Assembly: GCA_027625915.1 (NCBI GenBank) | Contig: JANTQA010000015.1 | Span: 9,763,001-9,827,000 of the forward strand | Direction of reading: 5' to 3' | DNA from: Anaeramoeba flamelloides | Taxonomy: Eukaryota > Metamonada > Anaeramoebidae | DNA length: 64,000 nucleotides | In this document: piece after piece, positions 11,816 through 23,601 of the stretch | Position numbering within the stretch: the stretch's first letter is position 1 | How the letters are laid out: every line of letters starts with the position of its first letter | Made by a program: the position numbers and the translations under genes | The notes under the pieces: model-generated | The model's input: only the letters and a program-made list of their open reading frames with translations | What the model was told of the DNA's origin: nothing | The model's database searches: none

Positions 11816-12469
11816 TGGATATATTTCCCTTTTCTATTATTAAATAAATAGAAGCCCATTAATATATTTTATTTAGACATGTTTAATGACACTTGGAAAA
11901 TTTCATATAAATGCCCTGATCATTTGAAACAAATACTTAAAAAATAATCTGATAATTGTTCAAAAACTTGATTTAATTATTTACGAAAGCTTTTGAATTT
12001 ATTATCATTTTATTTTCTAATGCTTTTATTATCCATTAATCATTTTTTTCAAGTATTTACAAGTGTATAAAATCAATTTTTTTTTTTTATTAAAAGCAAC
12101 TTTTTTGTTTTTATACCTTTGTTAGTACTTTAAGAATGAAACAAAACAAATTAATTTTAGTTACCTGTATGGGTAATTTTGTTTTTGTATAATAAATTTA
12201 AAATAGATCAATATTATCCTCATTTTGTATATATATATATATATATATTTCAAAACTACTTAAATCCTGAAACCCAAGGATTCTTAATACAAACCTTTTT
12301 ATATAAATCAAAATATTTTTGAAAAATGAGGTTATGATATTATTTTGTGGAGTACTCATTTATTTTAGAATTATCAACAAGTATTTTTTTTTTTTTATTT
12401 GTTAAAATTAACTAAATTAAAATACGAAAATAATGCTAATTGATATTTGATTATTTGTCTACGCATGCA

Positions 12470-12491
12470 CACACACACACACACACACACA
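12470..12491. repeat. (CA)n microsatellite
   Basis: About 11 CA units inside RasGEF intron 2. Confidence 0.85.
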
Positions 12492-12559
12492 ACTTTGTTT
12501 CTTTCAAAAGGTCCAAAAAATTACCAAATATTAATTATTTTTTATAAATGAACTTTTAA

Positions 12560-12855
12560 GAAATAAATAAGAAATATTTAAAATAATACACATCCGATAA
12601 TAGTTGATATAAATATGAAATAAAACTAATAAAACAATAGATTTTCTCAAAAATTGTAAAACTAACATTCTTAAATACTCATTGAATAATACAACAATTT
12701 TCATTTTGATCTTCCTATTGGAGATCCAAAGAAAATTCCAATAGAAATCAATATGATTTTTCAAAAATCATTCTCACTATTTTAAGAGCATTCGAATAAC
12801 ACATTTTTATCTTTGTGACTTGAAATCTTGCAATAAAAAATTATTTTAAAAAACA
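12560..12855. repeat. Diverged dispersed repeat, copy 2
   Basis: Partner of 5930-6230, in the same orientation. The most conserved block is CATTCGAATAACAC followed about 25 bases later by GA.CTTG.AAT.AAA. It lies within RasGEF intron 2. Confidence 0.5.
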
Positions 12856-14327
12856 ATTACATATCAATGAAATAGAAAAAAACAAAAAAAAAGTAAAATG
12901 TGAAAAAATAATTTCGATTTTGAAAATTCCAAAATCAAATTTTTTCTTCTAATATCTATTCAAACCCTTTAAATGCATGTAATTCACTCACCACAACTTG
13001 GCAAATTTGACTGGAAAATAGTTTATATATATACATATACACACATACATGCACATTCAAATACCAATAAATAACACTTGGTTTTACTTCAATATTAAAT
13101 CAAAACAAAAAAAGAAATTAATGATTTTTGCAAATATAATTCATGAAATTAATTTTATTTTGTTTCTTAACTTCATTTTATATATATATATTATGGAAAC
13201 CGATAAAATATTAATATGGTCATTTTAAAAAATTGCATCCAAAAAAAGCTTTTAAAATTATTTTTAAAACAGTCAACAAACTTTAATATAGTTATTTTTA
13301 GACCAACACTTAATATTTTTGTCACATCTTTTTAAAATTATTTCAATAAGTTCTCTATTAGAATTCATAACATTATCTCTCTGCAAATCAAATATCTTTT
13401 TTTTGAATATTTTGGAATCAAGAGTTTATTGTATTTTGTATTTCGTGGTAACTCTAGTGAAAGATATTAGCTGTATTTTTCACAGTAGATCATTTTAAAA
13501 AACAAAACAAATAATAAAATTATAATCTTTAACAAACGAATTTCATTTTTATTCTCTTAATAAAACTCTTACTTGTTTAAAAGGACTTCTCATTACAACA
13601 AGTGGGTTATCTCTTTTTAATAATACAATTAATAATATCAAATGAAAAATTATAAAAAATATTTGTATTTACCCATGGAAGAACCTCGGGAAATACAAAC
13701 TGCCTTGTTCAATGTTCTTTGACCTTTGGAAACAATAAAGAAATATTTGAAAATTTTTTTAGCCACAATGAAAAATTTTGAAAAAAAAATGTACCAACCC
13801 CAACAAATTTTCCTTTTTAAAAAAAAAAGTACCAGTATTTATCTAAATTTTCATAAATCGCTATGATCAAAATTTAAATTACAACCTAAAAATTTCATAA
13901 AAGACATCTATAAAAATGCATTGATTCCTTTTTCCATCTTTACCTAAAATTTGTAAAAAAGAAAGCCAATACGATATTATTTTTTTCATTTTAATTAAAC
14001 AATAAAATAATAGTTAAATGGGTTTTTAAGCCTTTATATCTTTTTTTAAAACAAAAATCTTTAATCAGTAATAAAAAAAGACTAGTCAACATTTTCTGAC
14101 AAAAGTCCACGATAATTTCTCGTATATATCATTTAATATCAATAATCTGAAATATTACACACTAATTCAAATTAAAAAAAATCATCATTTTAATTATTTT
14201 TACAAGCAATTAATAATTTACCTAAATGTGTATACTATTAGATTTATATTTTTTCTACTTCAAATTATTTATACTTTAATTTTCATACTTTTTCAAATTT
14301 ATTTTGTTTTATTTAAAAAAAATTTAG

Positions 14328-14540
14328 ATGAATATAAAAAATCAATTGATTTAATGGAAGAAGAAATTTTAAAATCTCGAGAAAGAAAAAAAAATTTTGG
14401 AAATGAAATTTTAACAAAAAAAGGAAAAGAAGAATTAGAAAAGAAAATCATTCAATTGCAGAAATTAATTAAATACACAAAAAAGCAAATATTTGATCTC
14501 GAATTAGGAAAAAGCGTAAATAACATTAAGGTTAAATCAG
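14328..14540 (+). CDS. RasGEF protein, exon 3 (coiled coil continues)
   Basis: The exon follows AATTTAG at 14327 and begins with two bases completing the codon split at exon 2. It continues the coiled coil (SIDLMEEEILKSRERKK, KKIIQLQKLIKYTKKQ). The 3' border is uncertain. G|GTTTGG at 14541 gives the phase 1 needed for exon 4; the alternative donor GTAAAT at about 14517 is a better consensus but does not fit the phase. Unspliced the frame ends at TAA 14558-14560. Confidence 0.5.
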
Positions 14541-14723
14541 GTTTGGCTATTAAAAATTAATTATTCTTTTTTTTTTTTTCTTTATTATTTTTTTTTTTTT
14601 TCTTTATTATTTTTTTCCTTTAGTTTTTGTAATTTAATTGTTTTGAATCTTGCTTAATAGATCACAATTTTTTAGAAAATTTTTGAAAATGAAAAAAAAA
14701 AAAAAATCAATGTTTCAACAAAG

Positions 14724-14726
<3 letters not shown>

Positions 14727-14755
<29 letters not shown>
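14727..14755. repeat. (TA)n microsatellite
   Basis: About 14 TA units in RasGEF intron 3. Confidence 0.8.
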
Positions 14756-14757
<2 letters not shown>

Positions 14758-15365
14758 AATTAATTTTCTTAAAAGCTACTTAATAGATAATATAATACGA
14801 ATCGTAGTTCACAACCAAGAGATTATTTATTTATTTTTTTTTTTGAAAACCACCAAAATCAAAGAAAATAACTTTTAACCTTTCTAAATATACATATGTG
14901 ATATAGACTTATTAAGTTTAAATAGATTTTTAGAATTAAGGTAAATTTAAGTATTACTAGAATAAGTTAACAAAATTAGAAAATTTCAATGTTATTTTTT
15001 GAGTTTTTTTTATATTTCTTAGTGAAAACTTGATTTTTTAATTTTTAAATAAAGTAAACTAAAATTCAAAAAGTTTTGGCAAAGTCAAAATTGTTAAAAG
15101 AATAGCAATACTCCCACTTTTATTGAATTTGAAAATGTTTTTGATTTTAACAAATATTTTTTAATTATTGAACCTTTTTTTTTTTTATTTCCCTTTCGTT
15201 TTTCATAATCACATAATAATTTAAATTTGATCAAAAAAATGTTTTTAGAATGATTGATATGATGTTACAGTTGAGTTCTTTGAAATAGAAACCCCCAAAG
15301 AAAATTAGCTGATTTTTTTTCATTTTTTTATTTTTATTGAAGAGAGATGATTTAATATAATTAAA

Positions 15366-16862
15366 AAAAATCGCCGTTAGCTTTTCTTGAGTTTTCTGTT
15401 TATTTGTGAAGTGTTCTAGGTTTTTTTGAGTTTTCTATTTATTTGGAAAATCAATATATTTTCGTTAGGTTTTTTTTAATTTTAGAAATAAACCGAAAAT
15501 TTTTTAAAATTTTCGGTTTATTTCAAAAAGTAAAAAAAACCTAGAACACTTCACAAATAAAATAGAAAACCTCAAGAAAAGAATTGTTAGTTTTTTTTTT
15601 AATTTCTCAAATTAAAAAAAACCTTCGTTCGATTTTCCAAAATTTAAAAGATTTTACTCTATTCTTTTGAATTCTGGAAAATCGCCGTTAGGTTTTCTTG
15701 AGTTTAAAAAAATGAGTTAAATCTTTTATTTTTCTCTATTCTTTTGAATTCTAGAAAACCTAGGCACTCCACGAAACTCTACGATACTCTAAGACACTTG
15801 ACGACACGTCCTGAAACTCTAAATTTATTTCGAGTTTTTTTTTTATCCTGAATATAATGTGGGAAAGATTATAGTTTATAAGATAGCTTTTCTTCTAAAA
15901 AAGTGAAAAAAAAGAAAATTATTTTTAAACAAAGACAAGAAAAAGAGAAACAAAAAGCAAGTATTAAAGAGAGTAGGATTTATTGGTAAGGGTTAAGTGC
16001 TCAAGATCTCTTAATCTGTTAAAGAGAGAGTTTTGAAGTGGATAAATTTGTGATTCCTAATTCAAAGAGTAGTCAAAAGAACCTTTTAATTACAGTATTT
16101 TTTCTGAACAACTCATCAGTATCCTCTCGGATATAACAAAGTGAGAAAAAAATAGTAAAAAAAAAAATTAAAAACTCCATTAAAAATTTCTTTTTGTAAT
16201 CCAAGAGTGTTTCACCAGGTTGGTCGTTGTTTCCTTTTATGTCAAATATTTCTGGATCGCTATCATAATTGTTTTAACAAAGAGATCTGAATATTTGACC
16301 AACTCTAGATCAAATGAATTAGGTTTACTTTAGTTTTAATTTGGAACTTTATAGATAAGATACATCTTCAAAGAGCAATTTTTTAAGAATAAGAAATTGT
16401 TTTCCAAATTTTCTTTTGTTGATTTGCATTTTTTTTTTGTATCGAAAGTTTCCCAAATTTTGTTTTCGCAAAATTCCAGCTCAATACACCAACTATACGG
16501 TCTAAACTGGTACAAATACTAACTTGGGCAGATTTTACAAAAACTTGATTCAGTTTAATTCAGTTCGGTTTTAAATTACTTCAGCAGGGCATCAGTTGTG
16601 TTCAGTTTGCTTTATTTGCCTTAGTTTCGTTCAATTTGCTCAAGATCTAATCAAGAACAAGTTTATCAATTCTTATAATGATTTTTTATTCCTTTTATCT
16701 TCCCCAAAACATTTGAAAAAACAAAAAGGAGAGGAACCCAAACAAAATTAGTTGATTTTATCAAACCTTTTGATTGATCAATAATTGTGAGTGAGATTTC
16801 AACAAATTTCCCAATGCATTTTTTTTATGTCTCTACTCACTTCAAAATTTTGGATACAGCAT
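15366..16862 (+). mobile_element. Foldback / LINE-5'-region repeat, copy A
   Basis: Three parts are visible. At 15389-15585 a palindrome has arms around GTGAAGTGTTCTAGGTTTTTT and its reverse complement, centred near 15505. At 15650-15830 are AATCGCCGTTAGGTTTTCTT and CACTCCACGAAACTCTACG-type sequence. From 15850 to 16745 a leader matches the reverse complement of 57006-58200. The match reaches into AAGGAGAGGAACCCAAACAAAATTA, which in the 57-kb copy is the start of a LINE-like ORF, then diverges. The last 110 bases match window positions 1-118. No intact ORF. It sits inside an intron of the RasGEF gene. Confidence 0.6.
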
Positions 16863-17821
16863 TTTTTGATTTTGTTTGATAATTATTGATTTTTTACTTT
16901 GTGGGTATTTGTACATGATAAAAAAATTGTTAATATTTCAATAAAGTTAGTTGTTCCAATTTGATATTTTCCATATAATTTATTTAATAAGTATTTTTTT
17001 TCAAAAATTGAATTTTGGTGTGTAAAAAGATTTGAATTGGAGTTTATCTTGAAATATACAATTAAGTTCAAATTTAAATTAAAAATTGATTTTATCTCAA
17101 AGGTTTAATAAGGAAGGGTAAAATTAATAAGTCAATTTTCATTTTCAATTGATTTCTGAAGATTTTTACGGTTCAATTCCATGTGATCAAGCGCTGATTT
17201 GGAAAATTGAAACAAAACTTTTCCTTTATTAATTGGAAAATCAAAGTATTCTTATTTACCAAATTAAAAACTGAAAAATTTGAATTGTTTAAAATTTTAT
17301 TTTGTGTTTTTAATAAAAAAAAATTATTTTTCAAAATCTAAAAATATTTTGAATTTATCTTTTTTTTCTATATACACTAGTTCCTTAAAGGATTTTTCGG
17401 TACTAATGTATTTTTAAGTGTTATTAGAAATTTTAGTTTCTTAGATTTCTGGGATTGGTTTTAAAATTAATAAATCCAAATTATTGTGATAAATAAATTA
17501 GATTCAAAATAATTGTTAAATCAAAAACAAATTTTCAAATTCCCATTAGAAACTATACAAATATTCCAATTAAATAATAATTAAAAATAGGAAGTTCACT
17601 CCACTTAAAATAAAATCAATCAATTGAATGATTATTTATCTAATCATATTTCTGCAAAAATATTTAAGATATTTTTTCAAATTATTTGAAATTTGAATTC
17701 AAAATTTTGATAAAAACACCAAAAATAATAAAAGTTGAATAAATAAAGCAATTTTAATTTTTTTTTTATTATTAAATTTAAATACCCTTTCAAAAATTGT
17801 GACTCGCCTGAAATAATAAAT

Positions 17822-17823
<2 letters not shown>

Positions 17824-17864
<41 letters not shown>
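17824..17864. repeat. (TA)n microsatellite
   Basis: About 20 TA units. Translation in any frame gives IYIYIY, so the ORF overlapping it is not a gene. Confidence 0.9.
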
Positions 17865-17865
<1 letters not shown>

Positions 17866-18620
17866 TTTTGTATTCAAGAACAACAAATAAAATTAATCTG
17901 ATTTGTAATTCACTTTTAAATCATTCTAAATAATAAAAAACCTGATATTTTAAAAAATAAAAAAAATAAATTCAAAAACTTAAAAAAAGAGAGTCAAATT
18001 TTTGAAATGAGCATTACCTATTTTTTATTCCTGAATGTTTCGCTGAAAAAAAGCTAACCAGAAGATTTTTTACCAATAATTAAATTCATTTTAAAAGACA
18101 TTACATTATCTCAATTTTCTTAATGATTATTTGTCTTTTCAACAGATCTTTTTTTTTTTTCCACTCGATCTTTTGGCAAAAAAAAAAAAAAAAAAAATCA
18201 AAAAAAAAATTTTTCAAAAAAAAAAGAAAAAGAAAATCAAAAATTTGAAAAAGCAAAACAAAAAATTGCAAAATTAGAAAAAATGATTCTGATTCAAAAA
18301 AATGAAAATATTTTTTTGATAAGAGTACTGGAATAAATAATCAAAACAACTTCCATTAACATTATAAAGTGAGTCTAAATTTTTGAAAAATAATTTAGAT
18401 CAAAAAATCAAATTATTAAAAATAATTCTGAAAAAGCAAAAAAAAAATACCAATTTTTGAATTATATTTCAACTGTAATAAGATTTTAACAAAAAATAAA
18501 AAATAAAATCAACTTAATAAATACAAAATTTTTATATTAATATTTACTCTTCCTATAATTCCTTTGAACTTTTCTTTTTTCTTTAATAAAAATAAAACAA
18601 ATAATAATAATCATAAAAAG

Positions 18621-18881
18621 TTTTGGAATATCAAGATAAAGTGGACAGAAGAGATTGGAGTTATAGAGTAATGAAAAAAAATCCAGAATTAATGGATCTG
18701 CGAGAAAGGATTAATCCTCTAAGTAGGGCAATTTCGTTTGCAAAATATTATAGTGGCGCAAAAGTACTTGTAAATGAATTATTAACTAAACAAGTGATCA
18801 ACCAATTAATTATGCAACATTTTGAATTTGAAGGCAAAAGTTCAATTAGAGAAAAAATTGAAGAAGTTCTGTCAATTCCAT
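18621..18881 (+). CDS. RasGEF protein, exon 4 (LisH-type region)
   Basis: The open frame has no ATG start and follows an AAAAAG acceptor at 18620, so it is internal. It encodes DRRDWSYRVMKKNPEL and then a LisH-like helix pair (KVLVNELLTKQVINQLIMQHF..EGKSSIREKIEEVL). LisH motifs mediate dimerisation and commonly precede RasGEF domains in amoebae. The donor T|GTAAGT at 18882 is excellent and phase 1, matching exon 5. The 5' border is less certain. Confidence 0.7.
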
Positions 18882-20102
18882 GTAAGTAAATATATATATT
18901 GTACTTGAAAATTTTTGTTTATATGAATTTTAACTTTTTTATTTTATTAAATTACAAATATGATTATTAAAAATTTTAATTAATTATTTTAATTTTTTTC
19001 TAATTCACTAAAATATATGGTTACAAATTAAAAATGAAAAAAACTGATACGGCTGCTTTAACAAAGTGATGACCGATGGTTTTTCAAAGTGTTAACTAAA
19101 CTGTTTGATTCGCTCTTTTAGTGGTTTAAATAAGACTTTTTAAAACTTTTGGCATTCGCTTTTTTCAAACAGCTGTGTCTTAAAATTGTATTTATTTTTT
19201 AAAACTTGCTTCATATAATGAATTTTGTGAAAATTTTACAACTTATTGAAAAAAAACAAAATAATAATAATATTACTGGAAAAAAAAAGAAAAGAATTTC
19301 TTTAAATGGATTTAATAAGATAAATAATATCCAAGAGTAATCAAAAACTAATTTGAAATAAAACAATTTCTCATGTAACTTTACAATTTTGAAAATTTTT
19401 CTTTGAAAAATAATTTTGTTTTTTAAAAATATTTAATTTGAATATAGGAGCGAATGATGTTTAAGTAAAAAAAATAGCAATACAATTGAATTTATTATAC
19501 TTCTAATATGCAATTTGTGGATAAATTTGATCAATTAGAAATTTCCTATATTTTCAATCATAAAGTATTAATCTTTGAGAAACTAATTGTTGTATTGATT
19601 ATTTAAAGTACTTTTACATAATTCAAGAATTTTATATAACAAAATTACCTCAAAAAAGTTAAAATCAGTAGAATTTTCTTTTCAATTAAAAACACAAATT
19701 AGTAAAAATATTTATCAAGAAAAAAAAATTCATAAATTAATGAAAAAAAAAAGATCTAGAAAAGAATTGTTATTTTTGACAATTTTATCTAAAAAAAAAA
19801 AAAAATCTTCAACATTTTATCATTGTAATAAATACAATAAAGTGTTTCATCTTTATTGTTTTACAAGACTCTGGTTTACAGATCTTTCATAATTCATGAT
19901 TCAATTAATTTTTCGTTAGACAATTAACTTTTGTTTACTTCAATCTTTTGATTTCTTTATTCCTTATTGAAAATATATTTTATTTTAAAAATCTTCACAT
20001 ATTTGATTCATAAATATGAAAAACAAACGATACAACAAAAAATTCATTTTTACTAATTTTTGGTTTGTTGCAACATAATATATAAATAAAAATCTTGAAT
20101 AG
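18882..20102 (+). other. RasGEF intron 4, 1.2 kb
   Basis: GTAAGT...TTGAATAG. It is AT-rich and contains the short repeat at 19053-19190. No other feature seen. Confidence 0.65.
19053..19190. repeat. Short MITE-like repeat, copy 2
   Basis: The left end CGGCTGCTTTAACAAAGTGA and the right end CGCTTTTTTCAAACAGCTG form imperfect inverted repeats of about 18 bases. The interior resembles 11693-11815 (TGTTAACTAAACTGTTTGATTC, then GCTCTT). Confidence 0.5.
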
Positions 20103-21568
20103 ATCTTGATGTTCAATTAAATGATAGCCGATTAAGAACATTACTACGAATTGCACTTCGAGAAATTGAAAATTTATGGGATTTATTAATGACTGATTCG
20201 TCTAGATTTGGACCCACGAAGGAAGAACGCAAGAATTTACTTGAAACGAAAATTGATGAATTGGGATTAGATATGGTAGCAGATGAAAATGATATTAATA
20301 TTTGGGAGGAACCCGAAGACAATCCAAAAAACATTATTTATGAAACTGGTGAAGATCCTAAAAGGAAAATTGATAAAAATGCAAGGATCTTTGATATTAT
20401 CCATTGTGCCAACGTCAATAAATTGGTTGAAAAATTAACAAACAACCAAACGGAGGTAAGGTTCCGCGATGCGTTTGTCATGACATATCAATCATTTATG
20501 AAGCCAGAGCAATTATTAGCAAAATTAAAGCAAAGGTATAATGTGCCGCCAAAGAAAGCAAATGAAAATGACAAAGATTGGCTAATTATGAAGGATATGA
20601 TCCAAGTAAGGGTCGTATCCGCGTTGAATAGTTGGATCAAATCAGGATGGGCAGATATTGATGATAAATTATTATATAGGATCATTGATTTTATAAAGAT
20701 AACAATTGTACCAAATAGGAAGGCATCTGGAGAAAAATTAATTAAATTGATTAACGATATGAAGGCTTCGCGAGAAACCTCGGGTACAATTACGATCAAA
20801 GATAAAATCCCAGAGGTCATTATCCCGAAGAACTTATTTCGAAACGATTTTACTTTATTGGGTGTCGATGAATTTGAATTTGCAAGACAATTCACTTTAT
20901 ATATTTTTGAATTGTTTCAAAATATAAAGCCTTCAGAATTGGTCACAGAGGCTTGGTCGAAAAAGGGTTTAAGGTCCAAGGCAACAAATGTTTTAGCATT
21001 GATTAACAAATTCAATGAATACAGTAATTACTGTGCTACGCAAATCGTACAGCCTTTAACAGTGAAGGATCGAGTGAAAATGTATGCCAGGTTTTTAAAA
21101 ATCGGCAAATATTTTTTGGAAATCAATAATTTCGATTCCATAATGTCAACAATTGGTGGTTACACTAACCCTGCAGTCAAAAGATTGAAAAAGACTCTAG
21201 CGGAAGTTCCGAAAAATATTGTCAAGCATTTCAATGAATTTAAAAATCTTTTAAAGCATGAGCAGGGTTATAAAGATTATAGAGAAAGATTAGAAAAAAC
21301 AGAACCGCCATTGGTCCCCTATTTGGGTATATTTTTAACAGACATTACCTTCATTTCTAGTGGCAGCCCAAGCACAATAGATGGGCTGATCAATTTTTCG
21401 AAAAGAAAGTTGTTATATAATGTCGTAAGTAAAATACAAGACTACCAAAGAGTTAGGTTTAAATTCAATTACGTACACCAAATACAAGTCTTATTAAGAA
21501 AGGATCTTCCTTATAAAAATGATAAAGAACTTTATAAAGATTCTCTAAAAAGAGAACCTAGAAATTAG
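20103..21568 (+). CDS. RasGEF protein, exon 5: RasGEF_N and CDC25-type Ras GEF domain
   Basis: The exon begins two bases into a codon after TTGAATAG (20102) and ends at TAG. The five exons sum to 2709 nt, or 902 residues. Upstream of the usual start at 20189 the same frame reads RLRTLLRIALREIENLWDLL. RasGEF_N lies at about 545-660 (IIHCANVNKLVEKL, FRDAFVMTYQSFMKPEQLL). The catalytic CDC25 domain fills the C-terminal 240 residues (FARQFTLYIFELFQNIKPSE, ALINKFNEYSNY, EINNFDSIMSTIGG, RLKKTLAEVPK, PPLVPYLGIFLTDITFI, GLINFSKR). It looks complete. Known role: exchange of GDP for GTP on Ras-family GTPases at membranes. The exact Ras partner cannot be read. Confidence 0.92.
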
Positions 21569-23601
21569 AAAATAAAATTTTTTTTTTATTTTTATTTTTT
21601 TATTTTTTTCTTTTTCTTTTTTTCAATTTCTTTTTTTTTATCATCTCAAATATAAATCATTTTCCAGTAAAAGGGGTCGGGTTGTGTGGAGTAAATTGTA
21701 TGTGTTTAAATGTTCTGAATGGATATTAGAAGAAAAAATTTTATTTTAGGAAAATTTCAAAATTGAAATTATTTTTTCATATTTTTTCTTTTTTTCGATT
21801 TTTTTTGAATATGTAACTCATTTGTAAAATTTTTTTTTTATTTCAAGATCCATAGTCACAAGGTAAAAACCTGTTATTTTAATGTTACTGAAATGGTGAG
21901 AATGATTGTACTGACATAATATTGATGCTATTTGATTTTTATTTGTTCTTGAATTGAAGTTCAAAATGAATCATTGTTATTATTCACAATATAGATCCTT
22001 AAGGATTATTCAAATTTTATTCCTTGTGGCTATTGCTTTCATATCTACAACACGAATTATGAACTCAAAAGAATGTTGAGTTAATAGATCTTGTTAAAAT
22101 GTAAAATTTATGTTTTTTTGAGGAAGGAAAAAAAAATTTACTTTCCAAATCCAAAAATTTTTCACTCAAAATTTTCGACTTCCAAAATGTTATTGGGAAA
22201 TTTTCACTCCAGTTTCTATCAAAGTATATTGATACCACTCCACAAAACTCTTGAAATACAAATATATAAAGTAGAAAGTCAGATAAGTAAGAGGTTAAAA
22301 ATTAGTAATTAAAATTTGCAATTTTTTTTGAGGGGATTCAGTTAAATTTTGGATCACAAAATATTTTTTTAATTTTCAATCAAATTGTTAATAATCCCAA
22401 AAATTGCAATATTTTGACTTTCAGCAAAATCTATAACCTTTTTAACCATTTTTCCCATTTACTGTATGGTATTCCAACCCTCGCAGATAATAAAATTCGA
22501 ATAGTCCTTAAAAATTTTATAGTTTATCATTCCTATAAAAGATATTTTACTTACAGTCAGTTTCACATTTAAGACACAAACTTTCAACGGAATTTAAGGC
22601 ACAAAAAAATCTCAAATTAAAGCAATTTTTTAGAATTTTAATTTTCACAAATTATTTTACTAGAATTTGAATTTTGTGCCTTAATTTGAGATTTTTTTTG
22701 TGCCTTAAATTTCGTAGAAAGTTTGTGCCTTAAAAACGAAACTGACTGTAAGAAAGTAAGTACATTTTACCATTTTGAAAATTTTTAATTGTGTGAACCT
22801 TACTGAAAAAATTTTTTTGAGTGCCACCAGATATTGAAACTTTGGAATCAAAACACCATTCACCAGTCTATTCGTGAAAAGAATCAAAGTAATTCAGAGT
22901 TGAATCTTAAATTTTTTCAATTTTTTGAACATTTTTTTTTGATGAAATTTTTGAGTTTTATTAAATTTAGTTTTGGTTCTAGAAAATGTGTTTATAGAAA
23001 TAAGTGAAATTAGTCAAATATTAAACCAAAAAAATAGAACCTAAAGGTGTGCATTTGAAACAAATATTTTCTTTTAGAAGACCAAACACGAAAGATCATA
23101 ATCAGACTTGGACAAAATGAGGGAAAATGATCAGAAATATAGAGACTGAGATTTCTCTAATAAAAAAAAAATGTTACACTATCATCATTTTTCCTCCTTG
23201 CCCGAGACAGAGGATAGAAGTAATATTTCATGATGGAAGTGTTGCTTTAAAGAAATTAGAGTAAAAAAATTTTTTTTACTCTAAATAGAAACTGAGTCAT
23301 TTTCTTTTTGTGAAGAAAAATTATTCGTAATTTCTTTTTGAGAAATTTCTTAGAGGAATTTAGTGTAGCAATTCGAGTTTATTTGACTCTAAACAATCCA
23401 GTTTCGAATTATATTCTAATTCAAATGGAATTTAAACAAATTTCACATTTTGAAAATCATTTTTTTTTATTGTTCTGAATTGGTAATTTTGTTTATTTTC
23501 ACTTATCTTTTTTTTTTTTTTTTTTTTTTGAAAGTTTTTTTGAACTGATTTGATTTTTTTTGATTTTTTTTTGATTTTTTTTATTTATTATCATAATAGA
23601 G
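21569..23601. other. Intergenic
   Basis: No convincing gene. It contains a TA-MITE (22552-22750). The frame at 22091-22312 has no family resemblance. A T-rich tract ending in TATTATCATAATAGAG precedes the Lys-rich region at 23602. Confidence 0.5.
22552..22750. mobile_element. TA-MITE, copy 1
   Basis: A 199-bp element with near-perfect terminal inverted repeats TACAGTCAGTTTCAC and its complement. Subterminal sequences (AGACACAAACTTTC, ATTTAAGGCACAAAAA, ATCTCAAATTAA) continue the inverted symmetry almost to the centre. The TA at each end fits a TA target-site duplication, and CAGT termini with TA duplication are typical of Tc1/mariner-type elements. It has no coding capacity. Confidence 0.85.

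Larger units (their letters stand above)
11093..14327 (+). other. RasGEF intron 2, 3.2 kb
   Basis: No coding region seen. It carries a short repeat at 11693-11815, a diverged repeat at 12560-12855, a (CA)n run at 12470-12491 and several short (TA)n runs. The intron ends TTTAG at 14327. Confidence 0.5.
14541..18620 (+). other. RasGEF intron 3, 4.1 kb
   Basis: No exon-like island seen. It holds a complete-looking copy of the foldback/LINE-5'-like repeat (15366-16862), two (TA)n arrays and long A/T homopolymers near 18160-18240. Confidence 0.5.

Noticed and set aside
17677-17886. 69-residue minus-strand ORF with IYIYIYIY
   Set aside because: It is the translation of a (TA)n microsatellite in an intron.
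18155-18245. Poly-A rich stretch as a retroposed mRNA tail
   Set aside because: Homopolymers like this occur throughout the introns and no upstream coding sequence or target duplication accompanies it.
22091-22312. 73-residue plus-strand ORF
   Set aside because: No ATG at the start, no family pattern, no splice-site support; composition is that expected of local DNA.
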